A stretch of 64,000 nucleotides of DNA, taken from contig NZ_JACSQL010000013.1 in NCBI RefSeq assembly GCF_014836635.1, forward strand, positions 1 to 64,000, read 5' to 3'. Below, piece by piece: positions 33,029 to 41,881 of the stretch. This DNA is from Paenibacillus gallinarum. GTDB lineage: Bacteria > Bacillota > Bacilli > Paenibacillales > Paenibacillaceae. Position numbers and translations under genes: made by a program. The notes under the pieces were generated by a model that saw only the letters and a program-made list of their open reading frames with translations, searched no databases and was not told where the DNA came from. How positions within the stretch are numbered: the first letter of the stretch is position 1; each line of letters starts with the position of its first letter.

Positions 33029-35039
33029 AGCCATCATTCGTCAAGACCTGAAACAGTATGGATGGATTGGAATTTTATATCTGCTTGCCCTACTATTTTT
33101 CATTCCATTCCTTATGTTGTTTGCTGTTCGTGAAGGTCAGCCGGTTGAACAATTGAACTCATTATACGAAGTAACAAACGGAATATCTCTTGTCTTATTG
33201 CTCATTTTCCCCGTGCTTGCAGGAACGTTTATCTTTCGTTATCTTCACGCGAAGGCGCCGTCGGATCTCTACCATGGACTGCCGATCACAAGAAGCCAGC
33301 TGTTAACATCGCACCTATGCAGTGCACTTGTACTCATTACGGTTCCGGTATGGATAACGGCTGTTCTTTCGGCGCTGATCCGACCCTACGCCGATTATTA
33401 CATATATGATCTTACGGCGGTATGGGAGTTCGGGATTATATACACGATCCTGGGGCTATTTGTATGTGCGTTTACTATTTTACTGGCGATATGTTTTGGA
33501 CAAACGCTGATTCAGATGGTCCTAACCTATGGGCTGTTATTTACGCCAGCGTGGCTCATGGTGCTAGGTATAATGCATATACGTCAGTTTTTGTTCGGAT
33601 TTCATGATTATTATTTTGAAAATGGGTACAGTAACTTGTTCACATTAGAAAAAGTAACCCCTATGCTCCGAATTGCGGGAGCCTCAAGAGAACCTTTTGG
33701 CTGGTTTGAACTTACGATGTATCTCGTACTTGCCCTCTTCTTTTTGGGAGTTGGATATTTTCTTTATCGCAAAAGAGACGGGGCAGCGGCAAGTCAGACG
33801 ATCGTATACCGTTTTCTCACCCCTTTATTTATCATTCTCATCATGTTGTTCTGCTCCTTGGTTGCGGGTCTTTATCTGTCTGGCATGAGAGAGAACAGTA
33901 GAGGAATGCTGATTATCGGCTATATCGTTGGAGGGGGATTCGGATATCTTGTTGTGCAGATGTTCCTTCATCGTACTTGGTTGGTGTTTTCGCGGAAGGT
34001 ACTTGTACATGGTGTAATCTACCTGATTACGCTGGCGGCTATTCTGTATATTCCTGTATCGGGTATCGGTGGATATGAGTCGCGTGTTCCTGAACAAGCG
34101 GATGTAAAAAGTGTACTGTATAGTGATTCGGATTTTTCATTTGCTAATCAATATGATTCTTCAGGACAGTTGAAGAAAATTAATTTAAGTTCTTATTTTA
34201 CAGAAGACGAAGAGTACGTTGCGGCTGTGATAAATCTCCATCAGACTCTAGTGAATAAACATCAGGGAGGAGAACTAGATGAAAATGAAGAGTATACCAG
34301 TGACACTATTGACGTTACCATTGGGTATGAACTGAAGAACGGTCACCGGGTTATACGTAAATATAGAATTACGGCTTCGGAATTTGAGGATTATCTGAAA
34401 CCAATTATGGAGAGTTCGTATTATAAGGAGCTGACCTATGAATTAAAACAACTGGATGAGAATCCGACCTCCCGAATCATATTAGATAGTCCATATGGAG
34501 GTGGCCGGATTGAAATTACGGACCAAAATGAAATTAAAGAGTTTAAAGCGCTGTTTATTCAAGAAATGATGAATGCGAGTTATGAAGAACAGCGTAAGGC
34601 AAGAGATCAAATGGCTTGGGCATATGTCGAATTCTATAATGTTGAAAATAGAAATAATAATTATAATGGAAACTGGAATAAATCGTATAAGCAGCTTGAA
34701 GCTTGGCTGGAGGAAAAAGGGTATGCCGATCAAGTACGTATGACTCCAACTGATATTACTTCCATGACGATTACACGAAATGTCGAAAACACCGGCTTTG
34801 TGCTAGATCGGAATGCGAACGATCCTACATTGGATTACTATCATTTTATGGCTAAACTGGCAGGGGAAACTCGGGTAACGCAAGAAGAGGATAAAGAGAG
34901 TATTATCCTAAATCAAAAGGATTTTAGTGTATATAGAGAGTATAATGAGAAGGGTTATCCTTATCTCGTCAAGGTCACTCTTACTAATGGAGAGATCATC
35001 ATCTGGTCGCTGGAGGATTTTCCTGAAGGGTTACAGTAA
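33000..35039 (+). CDS. Large ABC-2 permease with extracytoplasmic domain
   Basis: ATG 33000 is chosen: GGAGG lies ten bases upstream, within the ATPase gene. The 679-residue protein has about eight helices in its first 355 residues (LLALLFFIPFLMLFAV and onward), including the ABC-2 motif HAKAPSDLYHGLPITRSQLLTSH. A final helix (VLVHGVIYLITLAAILYIPV) leads to a soluble C-terminal domain of about 310 residues, probably outside the cell, which I cannot name. Similar fused permeases occur with YtrA regulators in Bacillales. It is translationally coupled to the ATPase and ends the operon. Confidence 0.88.
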   Translation: MTSIRSYFNKAIIRQDLKQYGWIGILYLLALLFFIPFLMLFAVREGQPVEQLNSLYEVTNGISLVLLLIFPVLAGTFIFRYLHAKAPSDLYHGLPITRSQLLTSHLCSALVLITVPVWITAVLSALIRPYADYYIYDLTAVWEFGIIYTILGLFVCAFTILLAICFGQTLIQMVLTYGLLFTPAWLMVLGIMHIRQFLFGFHDYYFENGYSNLFTLEKVTPMLRIAGASREPFGWFELTMYLVLALFFLGVGYFLYRKRDGAAASQTIVYRFLTPLFIILIMLFCSLVAGLYLSGMRENSRGMLIIGYIVGGGFGYLVVQMFLHRTWLVFSRKVLVHGVIYLITLAAILYIPVSGIGGYESRVPEQADVKSVLYSDSDFSFANQYDSSGQLKKINLSSYFTEDEEYVAAVINLHQTLVNKHQGGELDENEEYTSDTIDVTIGYELKNGHRVIRKYRITASEFEDYLKPIMESSYYKELTYELKQLDENPTSRIILDSPYGGGRIEITDQNEIKEFKALFIQEMMNASYEEQRKARDQMAWAYVEFYNVENRNNNYNGNWNKSYKQLEAWLEEKGYADQVRMTPTDITSMTITRNVENTGFVLDRNANDPTLDYYHFMAKLAGETRVTQEEDKESIILNQKDFSVYREYNEKGYPYLVKVTLTNGEIIIWSLEDFPEGLQ

Positions 35040-35183
35040 AAAGAAATATAGAAAAAGTTTTTCGAAATAGAAAAATAGTTAAAAAAGGGTTAAACAGAGC
35101 TAGATTAGCTTGACGGTTAGAGAGAGAATACAGTATATATAAAAGGATAAGAAAATTTATACAGGAACAACATATATGGGAAG

Positions 35184-35227
35184 AACCCGTAAGAGAAGGC
35201 GAATCAGCCTCTTCTTGCGGGTTTTTT
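35184..35227 (+). terminator. Terminator of the YtrA-type operon
   Basis: AACCCG-AGAGAAGGC pairs with GCCTCTTCT-CGGGTT, followed by seven T. Confidence 0.92.
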
Positions 35228-35261
35228 TGCGTTTATGTTGATCCGGAAAAGAGGTAATCAA

Positions 35262-36176
35262 GTGATAAAAGAAAAGGAATGCAGCAGGCAGAAGGAACAA
35301 GTGAGCGGTCTCTTGGAGCGGAATAGCAACAAGACTAGGGACAGAAAAAGCAGGTTACTATCGATTTGTAAAAAAGGAGTCATCTCCTTGTTCGCTGCCA
35401 GTTTACTTATGACAATGACGGTGATGCCGTCTGTAGAAGCGGCCGGTTTTGAACTGTCCATTACCGGTAAGAAGATGCTCGCGCAGACAAAAACTTTATC
35501 AACGACTTCTATCGCCCAGGCTTTGACGAAGCAAGAAGCGAATCTTGTGAGCTTACAGCAAAAAGATACTTCTCTTTCGCAGCAGACCTCAGCCATCTAT
35601 TATGAGAACAAAGAAGCGGAAGCTAGACTGCGTACTCGGTTAAAGCAGCATCAGGCAGACAAAATCGCGACACTTAATCAAGATGTGACCAGTACAAAGA
35701 AACGATATGAACCGCTGTTCACCCTATACTCTTCACTCACCAAAGAGCTGGCTCTCGCTCGAAAAATAAAAAACAAGGAACTGACTGCTGCCGTAAAAGC
35801 ACAAGTGGATACGACAAAAGTAGCGGTTATCTTGGCAAAAGAAGATATTCGAAGAAAGCAGGACAAGCTCAGCGCAGCAAAGAAAACCCGTGATGAAGCG
35901 GTCAAAAAGGTGAAAAACTCACTCGCTCAACAAGACCCTGTAAAAGTTCAGATCAAATCAACGAAAAGTAATATGAGTGCAGCGAAAAAGCGATTCACCG
36001 CAGAAATGAAAAACTTCAATGTCATTGTGAAGAAGAAAGAAGGCGCAGAAGTGCTCGCCTCGCTAACAAAGCTGGCAACGATTGCGGGGGAGATTGTTGC
36101 CCAGAAAGAGAGCATCATCAACCTGGAAATGAAGGTCAAACAAATCATTGCCGGAGCAGGCAAACAGTTGATCTAG
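35262..36176 (+). CDS. Secreted coiled-coil protein, unknown function
   Basis: GTG 35262 is chosen over the in-frame ATG 35235 because AAAAGAGG sits seven bases before it. The 304-residue product has a basic N-terminus of about 38 residues and a signal peptide hydrophobic core (GVISLFAASLLMTMTVMPSVEA, cleavage after VEA). The rest is a long, almost continuous helical region rich in Lys, Ala, Thr and Gln (for example KQHQADKIATLNQDV), with no cysteine after the signal. It is likely an exported coiled-coil protein bound to the wall or released. No family recognised. Its start lies within 40 bases of the preceding terminator, so its promoter may overlap that operon's end. Confidence 0.75.
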   Translation: MIKEKECSRQKEQVSGLLERNSNKTRDRKSRLLSICKKGVISLFAASLLMTMTVMPSVEAAGFELSITGKKMLAQTKTLSTTSIAQALTKQEANLVSLQQKDTSLSQQTSAIYYENKEAEARLRTRLKQHQADKIATLNQDVTSTKKRYEPLFTLYSSLTKELALARKIKNKELTAAVKAQVDTTKVAVILAKEDIRRKQDKLSAAKKTRDEAVKKVKNSLAQQDPVKVQIKSTKSNMSAAKKRFTAEMKNFNVIVKKKEGAEVLASLTKLATIAGEIVAQKESIINLEMKVKQIIAGAGKQLI

Positions 36177-36210
36177 GAGACTTACAATGTACGATGTGTT
36201 TTTATAGTAG

Positions 36211-36250
36211 AAAAAACAGCCAGAACAAGATTTGTTCTGGCTATCCTTTT
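36211..36250. terminator. Bidirectional terminator
   Basis: AGCCAGAACAA pairs with TTGTTCTGGCT, with A-run on the left and T-rich tract on the right. It serves the coiled-coil gene (plus) and the S9 peptidase gene (minus). Confidence 0.9.
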
Positions 36251-36313
36251 CGTTTATTTGGTTAAAAGAGGGGATGATTCCTAATGATTAAATAATTGAT
36301 TTGCGATACGATC

Positions 36314-38338
36314 CTACAGATCTTTATGCTCATCAAACCAGCGAACAATATGGTTCAGGCGTTTTACCCGAAGTCTTGGATGACCGCCGCGCGATAAGTC
36401 ATGGTTAGCTTTAGGGAAACGAATAAACTGTGTTCTCTTGCCCAAACGTTTCAAGGCATTAAACAGCTGCTCTGCTTGTTCGATCGGGCAGCGAAGATCC
36501 TCCTCACCGTGTAAAATAAGGAGCGGCGTCTCTATTTTGTGAACATAAGCTAGCGGGGAGTGTTTCCATAAAAGTTCCGTATTCTCCCAAACATTCCCGC
36601 CAATCTGATCTTCGGTGAAGAAGAAACCGATGTCGCTTACCCCATAGAATGAAATCCAGTTGGAGATGGAACGCTGAGTTACCGCTGCCTTGTAGCGGTT
36701 CGTATGACCGACTATCCAGTTTGTCATAAAACCGCCGTAGCTTCCTCCCGTAACAAGCAGTCTTTCTTCATCAATATAATCATAATGAGCAACCGCATAA
36801 TCGGTAAATTCCATTAAATCTTGGTAGTCTCTTCCGCCATAATCGCCTCGTACACTACTCACGAATTCTTGGCTATATCCATACCCGCCGCGCGGATTGG
36901 TGTAGATTACCGCGTATCCTCTTGCCACGAGCAACTGAAATTCATGTATAAAGGTGTATCCATACATGGCATGCGGCCCACCATGAATTTCAAGCACGGT
37001 AGGGATTTTGTCTCCTTTTTTCGTACCTGCCGGTTTCATAATCCATCCTTGAAGAGAAGCGCCATCAGAAGCTTCCATTTGGAATTCTTCGGGTGTAGCA
37101 ATGATCAGCTCGTTTAGTAATTCTTCATTATGCTGTGTAAGTCGGTACTCTTGCCCAGTCTCAGGATCGAGTTCATATAAATCACCAGGATGAGTAAGGT
37201 CTGCTGCTGCAAGGATAAAATGACCGTCTTTCAACAATTCGAATTGATAAATATCTCGCTTACCATACGACACCCATTCATATCCTTCGCCGTTTACGGC
37301 AATTTTTGCTAGATGAACGCCGCCTTCACGAGTAACAAGAGCGTAAAGGTAAGCACCGTCTTCACTAAATACAGGACCATTGGAACGAATACCGGAACGC
37401 ATATCTGACACCATGGAGTTCGTTAGCTGGATATCATACGACTTGGTTAACGGTTTCCAAGCAGCATCCTCTTCTAATGATCTAATGTACAGTCCGGCAT
37501 GAGTGGCATTAAGGTGGGAATGATCACTTCCAAACACGGCTAAAGAGTGTCCATCCGGAGAGAAACAAACCGAATAAATGGTTGTATTGGACGATGTGTA
37601 TTTACGGCGATTTTCTCCGCTATTTGTCATGACATAGACGTCATTCATCAGACTGAGATCGAGATCTTCTAGACTATGTTCCTCCGCTATACTTGAAGTG
37701 AATGCAATCTGACTTCCATCCGGTGACCAGCAAAAATCGCCAATATCGTAGTCACCCGTTGTTAGCTGAGTTGCTTCCGTATTTCCAAGTGTATGTACAA
37801 ACAAGTGAGATCTGCGGCCATTCCACCTGCCGCCACCGTCTGCTTTGTATCGCAAGCGATCTATAATTTCTTCTTCCAACGGTTTAGGATGGGTGGTCTT
37901 TGATGTATTACTTAAGTCGGTTTCTATAGAAGACTCTTCTTTCGCAGAAGGAGCTTGGCTACGATACAGCAGCTGCGAACTGTTCGGTGACCATTGAAAT
38001 CCGCTGACCCCATGTTTCGCCGAGGTAACAACCTGCGCTTCTCCTCCATTTACAGCGATTGTCCAAATTTGACGTTGCCCTTCTTTGTTACGTAAAAAGG
38101 CCAACTTGCTGCCATCGGGAGACCAAAGAGGATTGCTATCTTGTTCTCCATTGGTAAAAGGCATATCTACGTGGCTGTTTCGTTCAAGTATGCGGATATG
38201 AGAGTGATAACCATCTCGGTCCGGATTGACCCTTTTAGATACATAGGCAATACGATCACCATTTGGGGATACGGATGGATCACTGGTCCAGACTAGGCGG
38301 TACAGATCTTCGGCAGTAATAACACGTTTTTCACTCAT
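36314..38338 (-). CDS. S9 family serine peptidase (acylaminoacyl/dipeptidyl peptidase type)
   Basis: A 674-residue prolyl-oligopeptidase-family enzyme that removes acyl-amino acids or dipeptides from short peptides in the cytoplasm (no signal peptide). The start at 38338 places GGAGG eight bases upstream; the ATG five codons earlier lies before that site. Residues 1 to about 400 form a beta-propeller with repeated SPDGSKLAF-like blades. The C-terminal alpha/beta hydrolase has the triad Ser in GGSYGGF (about 533), Asp in GEEDLRCP (about 614) and His in KANHDLSR (about 646). Its length is typical. It is a monocistronic gene. Confidence 0.93.
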   Translation of the reverse strand: MSEKRVITAEDLYRLVWTSDPSVSPNGDRIAYVSKRVNPDRDGYHSHIRILERNSHVDMPFTNGEQDSNPLWSPDGSKLAFLRNKEGQRQIWTIAVNGGEAQVVTSAKHGVSGFQWSPNSSQLLYRSQAPSAKEESSIETDLSNTSKTTHPKPLEEEIIDRLRYKADGGGRWNGRRSHLFVHTLGNTEATQLTTGDYDIGDFCWSPDGSQIAFTSSIAEEHSLEDLDLSLMNDVYVMTNSGENRRKYTSSNTTIYSVCFSPDGHSLAVFGSDHSHLNATHAGLYIRSLEEDAAWKPLTKSYDIQLTNSMVSDMRSGIRSNGPVFSEDGAYLYALVTREGGVHLAKIAVNGEGYEWVSYGKRDIYQFELLKDGHFILAAADLTHPGDLYELDPETGQEYRLTQHNEELLNELIIATPEEFQMEASDGASLQGWIMKPAGTKKGDKIPTVLEIHGGPHAMYGYTFIHEFQLLVARGYAVIYTNPRGGYGYSQEFVSSVRGDYGGRDYQDLMEFTDYAVAHYDYIDEERLLVTGGSYGGFMTNWIVGHTNRYKAAVTQRSISNWISFYGVSDIGFFFTEDQIGGNVWENTELLWKHSPLAYVHKIETPLLILHGEEDLRCPIEQAEQLFNALKRLGKRTQFIRFPKANHDLSRGGHPRLRVKRLNHIVRWFDEHKDL

Positions 38339-38570
38339 GCATTCGTCCTCCATTTACTTATGTAAGTTTCTCTACAGGGGGTGCTGTTAATGACGATTTA
38401 CGAAGTATAATTATTCCATATAAATAAACATTATCCTATTTTATCCTAGATGCTTCTTACTTCACAACCTTACATGTAGTGGAATACGTATCGGTGGAGG
38501 CGATTCGTAGAGTTTAATTATATCTATTTAATACAATGCCATAAAATGTAAATTGGTATATTATTACTAA

Positions 38571-38583
38571 AGTAAGACTTACT
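38571..38583. promoter_or_regulatory. Palindrome AGTAAG-A-CTTACT with overlapping TTACT/AGTAA half sites
   Basis: It lies just after a likely -10 and upstream of the serine hydrolase gene. The preceding TTACT-AA-AGTAA shares its half site. It resembles TetR-type operators and the palindrome at 25062-25075. Confidence 0.4.
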
Positions 38584-38608
38584 AAAAAAACGAAGAGGGG
38601 TGTACCCA

Positions 38609-38695
38609 TTGATCCTTTATAACCAATGCAGCAAGTTTACAGAGCGAGTCCATCGAGTACAGAAAGACGGAAAAAATACAGATACATTGCCATAG
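38609..38695 (+). CDS. Possible 28-residue leader peptide
   Basis: A TTG-initiated frame (MILYNQCSKFTERVHRV in part) with AAGAGGGG eight bases upstream. It ends 24 bases before the ATG of the serine hydrolase. The well-spaced ribosome binding site is the only support; no recognisable stalling motif or family. Confidence 0.25.
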   Translation: MILYNQCSKFTERVHRVQKDGKNTDTLP

Positions 38696-38719
38696 TTATG
38701 GCCAGAAATCGGAGGAAGA

Positions 38720-40036
38720 ATGAAAGCAGAAATATTGATGACAAAGAAACAAAGAGCAGATCAGATCATTCAGCAATTTATGAAAAATACAGGTGTGCCT
38801 GGGCTTGCTGTCGGCATTGTCCATGAACATGAAATCATCGTAGCAGACGGCTATGGTGTGAAAAATATAGAGACAAGTGAACCCGTAAAAGGGGATACCT
38901 TGTTTCATACGGCTTCCGTCTCGAAGACCTTTGTAGCAAGTGCAGTCATGCAGCTTGTAGAGCAGGGAGCCATTTCTCTAGATAGTAAGATTGCAGATCT
39001 TATTCCTTATTTTCTGATGAAGGATGACAGGGCGAGTGAGATTACGGTTCGCCAGCTGCTGAGCCACACTTCCGGCATGCCGGATGAAGAGGATTATGAG
39101 TGGCATTCTCCTGTATATGAAGAATATGCGCTTGAGCATTATGTACGCGGGATTCGTGACAAGAGCCTGGACGCGGCTCCTGGAGAGCAGTTCAGTTACA
39201 GCAACATCGGATATGAAATCTTGGGTCATCTCATCAGCCGAATTTCGGGGTTATCTTTTGAGTCCTATATGAAAAAATATCTCTTGAATCCGATGGGGAT
39301 GAACCTTAGTGATTTTTATAAACGGAATGTAAATCCAAAGCAGATCGCTAGTCCCCATGTTTTTGATGCAAAAGGGAGCTACGGGACATGTGTGAGCCAG
39401 ATCTTCCCTTATCACCGGGCTCATGGGCCAAGTTCGACTCTTCTATCGAGTGCACAGGAGATGTGCGAGGCAGCTCTTGTACATTTGGCAGCTTCTGGTG
39501 CAGCAGGGAAGAGCACTCCTTTCACAAAGTCCACACCGATCCTACACCGAAAAAGTTATCAGGAAATGTGGTCACCACATGCAGAGACAGGTTGGGGCGG
39601 GCAGATGAGTGATGTGGGCTGTGCTTGGTTTATGGGTGACTATAAGGGAGCAAGAGTACTTTCACACAGTGGAAGGGATACAGGTTTTCGTTCGAACTTT
39701 CTTTTGTTGCCGGATACAGGATCTGCGGTAATTCTAATGTGTAATGCTGATCATATAGGGTTACAGGTGCTGAATAGAACTCTGATGGATATTGTGCTTG
39801 GAGAAGAACCGAAAGATATTCCTTATGCCATTGCAAGACCTCTTGCGGAAGTGATGGTCCATCAAGGGGTAGATCAGGCAGTGGTTGCTTATGAGCGGAT
39901 GATATCGACACACAGTCCCGATTCTCTTCTTATTATAGAAGGTGAATTTGAAGCAATTGCAGAGGAGTTTGCAGAGGCACATCGAGAACAAGAAGCAATT
40001 CAGTGGAAGAATATGTGTAAGAAGGTTTTTTCGTAA
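38720..40036 (+). CDS. Serine hydrolase of the beta-lactamase / penicillin-binding family
   Basis: A 438-residue protein of the class C beta-lactamase-like (PF00144) family, without signal peptide, so cytoplasmic; members include esterases and D-aminopeptidases. The catalytic motifs are Ser66-Val-Ser-Lys69 (TASVSK), Tyr160-Ser-Asn162 (FSYSN), and HSGRDTGF near residue 317 in place of KTG. The last 80 residues form an extra helical domain (LAEVMVHQGVDQAVVAYERM). GGAGG lies four bases before the ATG; an ATG six codons later is possible. Not necessarily an antibiotic resistance gene. The substrate cannot be told from sequence. Confidence 0.88.
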   Translation: MKAEILMTKKQRADQIIQQFMKNTGVPGLAVGIVHEHEIIVADGYGVKNIETSEPVKGDTLFHTASVSKTFVASAVMQLVEQGAISLDSKIADLIPYFLMKDDRASEITVRQLLSHTSGMPDEEDYEWHSPVYEEYALEHYVRGIRDKSLDAAPGEQFSYSNIGYEILGHLISRISGLSFESYMKKYLLNPMGMNLSDFYKRNVNPKQIASPHVFDAKGSYGTCVSQIFPYHRAHGPSSTLLSSAQEMCEAALVHLAASGAAGKSTPFTKSTPILHRKSYQEMWSPHAETGWGGQMSDVGCAWFMGDYKGARVLSHSGRDTGFRSNFLLLPDTGSAVILMCNADHIGLQVLNRTLMDIVLGEEPKDIPYAIARPLAEVMVHQGVDQAVVAYERMISTHSPDSLLIIEGEFEAIAEEFAEAHREQEAIQWKNMCKKVFS

Positions 40037-40059
40037 AAAGAGAATAATGATAAATCATA

Positions 40060-40103
40060 GTAAAAAGCGTCTCCTAACCTAACGGATGGGAGACGCTTTT
40101 TAC
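40060..40103. terminator. Bidirectional terminator with perfect 15-bp stem
   Basis: 40060-40074 is perfectly complementary to 40089-40103. It lies between convergent genes, with A-run and T-run on the two sides. Confidence 0.93.
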
Positions 40104-40111
40104 TAAAATGC

Positions 40112-40300
40112 TCAAGCCTTTTTATTAGCTGCAGTGAGTAAGAACATACCTGTAATTAAGGCTAGCACAATGGCGGGAACAAGACTGTACAGGAGTTCTT
40201 GCTTTTGAAATTGATAATACAAGAAACCATTGAATATGAGCGTACCTACACATAGAATACATATCCATTTTGCTAATTGATGCATGGTTAGCAATTTCAT
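40112..40300 (-). CDS. Small two-helix membrane protein
   Basis: A 62-residue protein with two membrane helices (residues about 10-28 and 37-56) and a Lys-rich C-terminus (TAANKKA). AAAGGAG stands before the ATG, and a terminator follows the stop, so expression as a small independent gene is credible. No family is recognised. It converges with the serine hydrolase gene and shares its terminator. Confidence 0.65.
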   Translation of the reverse strand: MKLLTMHQLAKWICILCVGTLIFNGFLYYQFQKQELLYSLVPAIVLALITGMFLLTAANKKA

Positions 40301-40523
40301 CAGCTTAGCTCCTTTAGATCAAATGTGAGACATTAAAACGCGATTGACTAAATCATTATTTAGTATAGCATTTTACTGTAAAAATTATCCATAAAATATC
40401 ACTGAAATAGTACACTATGTGTCAGTAGATGATCAAGAATTATTGTATAACAATTAGCAAACCTATAGTGATATGGAACGAGAAGGTGATTAGAAGTAAT
40501 CCACTCAAGTACTCGAAAAAGAA

Positions 40524-41660
40524 TTAAATCGTTACGCTAATCGCACGCTCCGCAAGTTTTCTTTTCACCACAGGCATCAGCAGTTCCCCTGTAATCTCTG
40601 CTTCCTCCAGATGAGGATATCCCGATAGAATGAAGGAACTTACACCTGCATCGACAAACTCGATCAGACGGTCAGACACTTGTTCTGGTGTACCTACGAA
40701 AGCGACCGCTCCGCCGCCACGTACCGCTGACAAACCGGACCAGAGATTTGGCCCGATGATATAATCTTGATCCTTCGACTGTTCATATAGATCCATTTGG
40801 CGTTTTTGATTGGTAGCGTCAGTTTTGGCATGTAGTTTTTCTTGATTCTTTAATTGATCCGGTTCTACTTTACTTAAGATATTCCATGCTGCTTTCCAAG
40901 CCTCTTCTTCCGTTTCTCGGACAACGACTTGAGCGCGAATGCCGTAGCGGAGTGTGCGAGAAATACCCGTTCGTTCTTTCAGATCTTTAAGATGCTGCTC
41001 CATCTCCGCAATCTGCTCTTGAATCCATTCCAGAGGTTCGCCCCACATCAGATACACGTCTGCACTTTCAGCAGCCACCTTTTTTCCGGCAACCGAACTT
41101 CCGCCAAAATACAGAGGAGGATGTGGATCCTGGAGAGCAGCTGGCTTACTTACGCCGCCCTCGACCTGATAATGTTGTCCTTCATAATCAAATCCACTGC
41201 CTGAACCGTCTTCACCCCATACCCCTTTAACTACATCTAAAAATTCTTTCGTGCGCTCATATCGTTCATCATGACTACCGTGTAGCGGATCTCCTGTTGC
41301 TTTAAGGTCAGCTGGATAATGCCCAGTGACCACATTAATGAGAGCTCTGCCTCCCGACATTTGATCTAGCGTAGATGCCATACGTGCGGCAAGTACTGGA
41401 GAGATAAGCCCAGGTCTCATCGCGATCAGCGGTTTCAGTTTCGTCGTATGTGCAGCCACCCAAGAGCCTACAATCCATCCATCCCAGCAATCGCCACCAG
41501 CGGGAATAAGGGTGAACTCATAACCTGCTTTCTCTGCTGCCTTTGCAACCTGTATAAAATATTCTTGAGAAGGCTCTCTTTCGAGCGCTGTTCCAATATA
41601 TCTGCCATCTCCATTCGTAGGAATAAACCAGCCAAACTCTACGGATTTCGTTTCACTCAT
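40524..41660 (-). CDS. ssuD: FMNH2-dependent alkanesulfonate monooxygenase, SsuD type
   Basis: A 378-residue luciferase-like TIM-barrel enzyme that uses FMNH2 and O2 to release sulfite from alkanesulfonates for sulfur nutrition. Typical SsuD segments are FGWFIPTNGDGRYIG (N-terminus), PAGGDCWDGWIVGSW (contains the conserved Cys region), IAMRPGLISPVLAARMASTLD, and INVVTGHYPADLKATGDPL. GAGGAG precedes the ATG. The flavin reductase and transporter genes usually linked (ssuE, ssuABC) are not present, so reducing power and uptake must come from elsewhere, or the substrate differs. The 220-base gap downstream holds no gene. Confidence 0.9.
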   Translation of the reverse strand: MSETKSVEFGWFIPTNGDGRYIGTALEREPSQEYFIQVAKAAEKAGYEFTLIPAGGDCWDGWIVGSWVAAHTTKLKPLIAMRPGLISPVLAARMASTLDQMSGGRALINVVTGHYPADLKATGDPLHGSHDERYERTKEFLDVVKGVWGEDGSGSGFDYEGQHYQVEGGVSKPAALQDPHPPLYFGGSSVAGKKVAAESADVYLMWGEPLEWIQEQIAEMEQHLKDLKERTGISRTLRYGIRAQVVVRETEEEAWKAAWNILSKVEPDQLKNQEKLHAKTDATNQKRQMDLYEQSKDQDYIIGPNLWSGLSAVRGGGAVAFVGTPEQVSDRLIEFVDAGVSSFILSGYPHLEEAEITGELLMPVVKRKLAERAISVTI

Positions 41661-41881
41661 GATTATAATCTCCTCTGTTTAATATTGATGATCTCTATGG
41701 GATTACGATTTCTTTTAAAGGAACACTTTTCTTTTTCAGATTTGATACGGTATGATGAAATTAAATAATGACAACTAAGTAGGTAGGAATAGTATAATAA
41801 TATTAACAATGATTTACAGTTGAAACCATAGCAATAGAAGGGGAGTTAAATTTATCATTTTGTGGTATGGGGAGGGATACA

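Larger units (their letters stand above)
38339..38719. other. Intergenic region between S9 peptidase and serine hydrolase genes
   Basis: It contains a candidate operator (38571-38583), a possible 28-codon leader ORF (38609-38695), and presumably divergent promoters. TATATT/TATTAT sequences near 38558-38566 could be a -10 for the serine hydrolase. No other gene is seen. Confidence 0.4.

Noticed and set aside
38626..38826. 66-codon plus-strand frame overlapping the serine hydrolase start
   Set aside because: Arg/Lys-rich composition, no ribosome binding site, and the overlap with a well-supported start argue against it.
38720..40036. Antibiotic-resistance beta-lactamase
   Set aside because: The catalytic serine fold is right, but there is no signal peptide and no KTG motif; the family is mostly esterases and peptidases.
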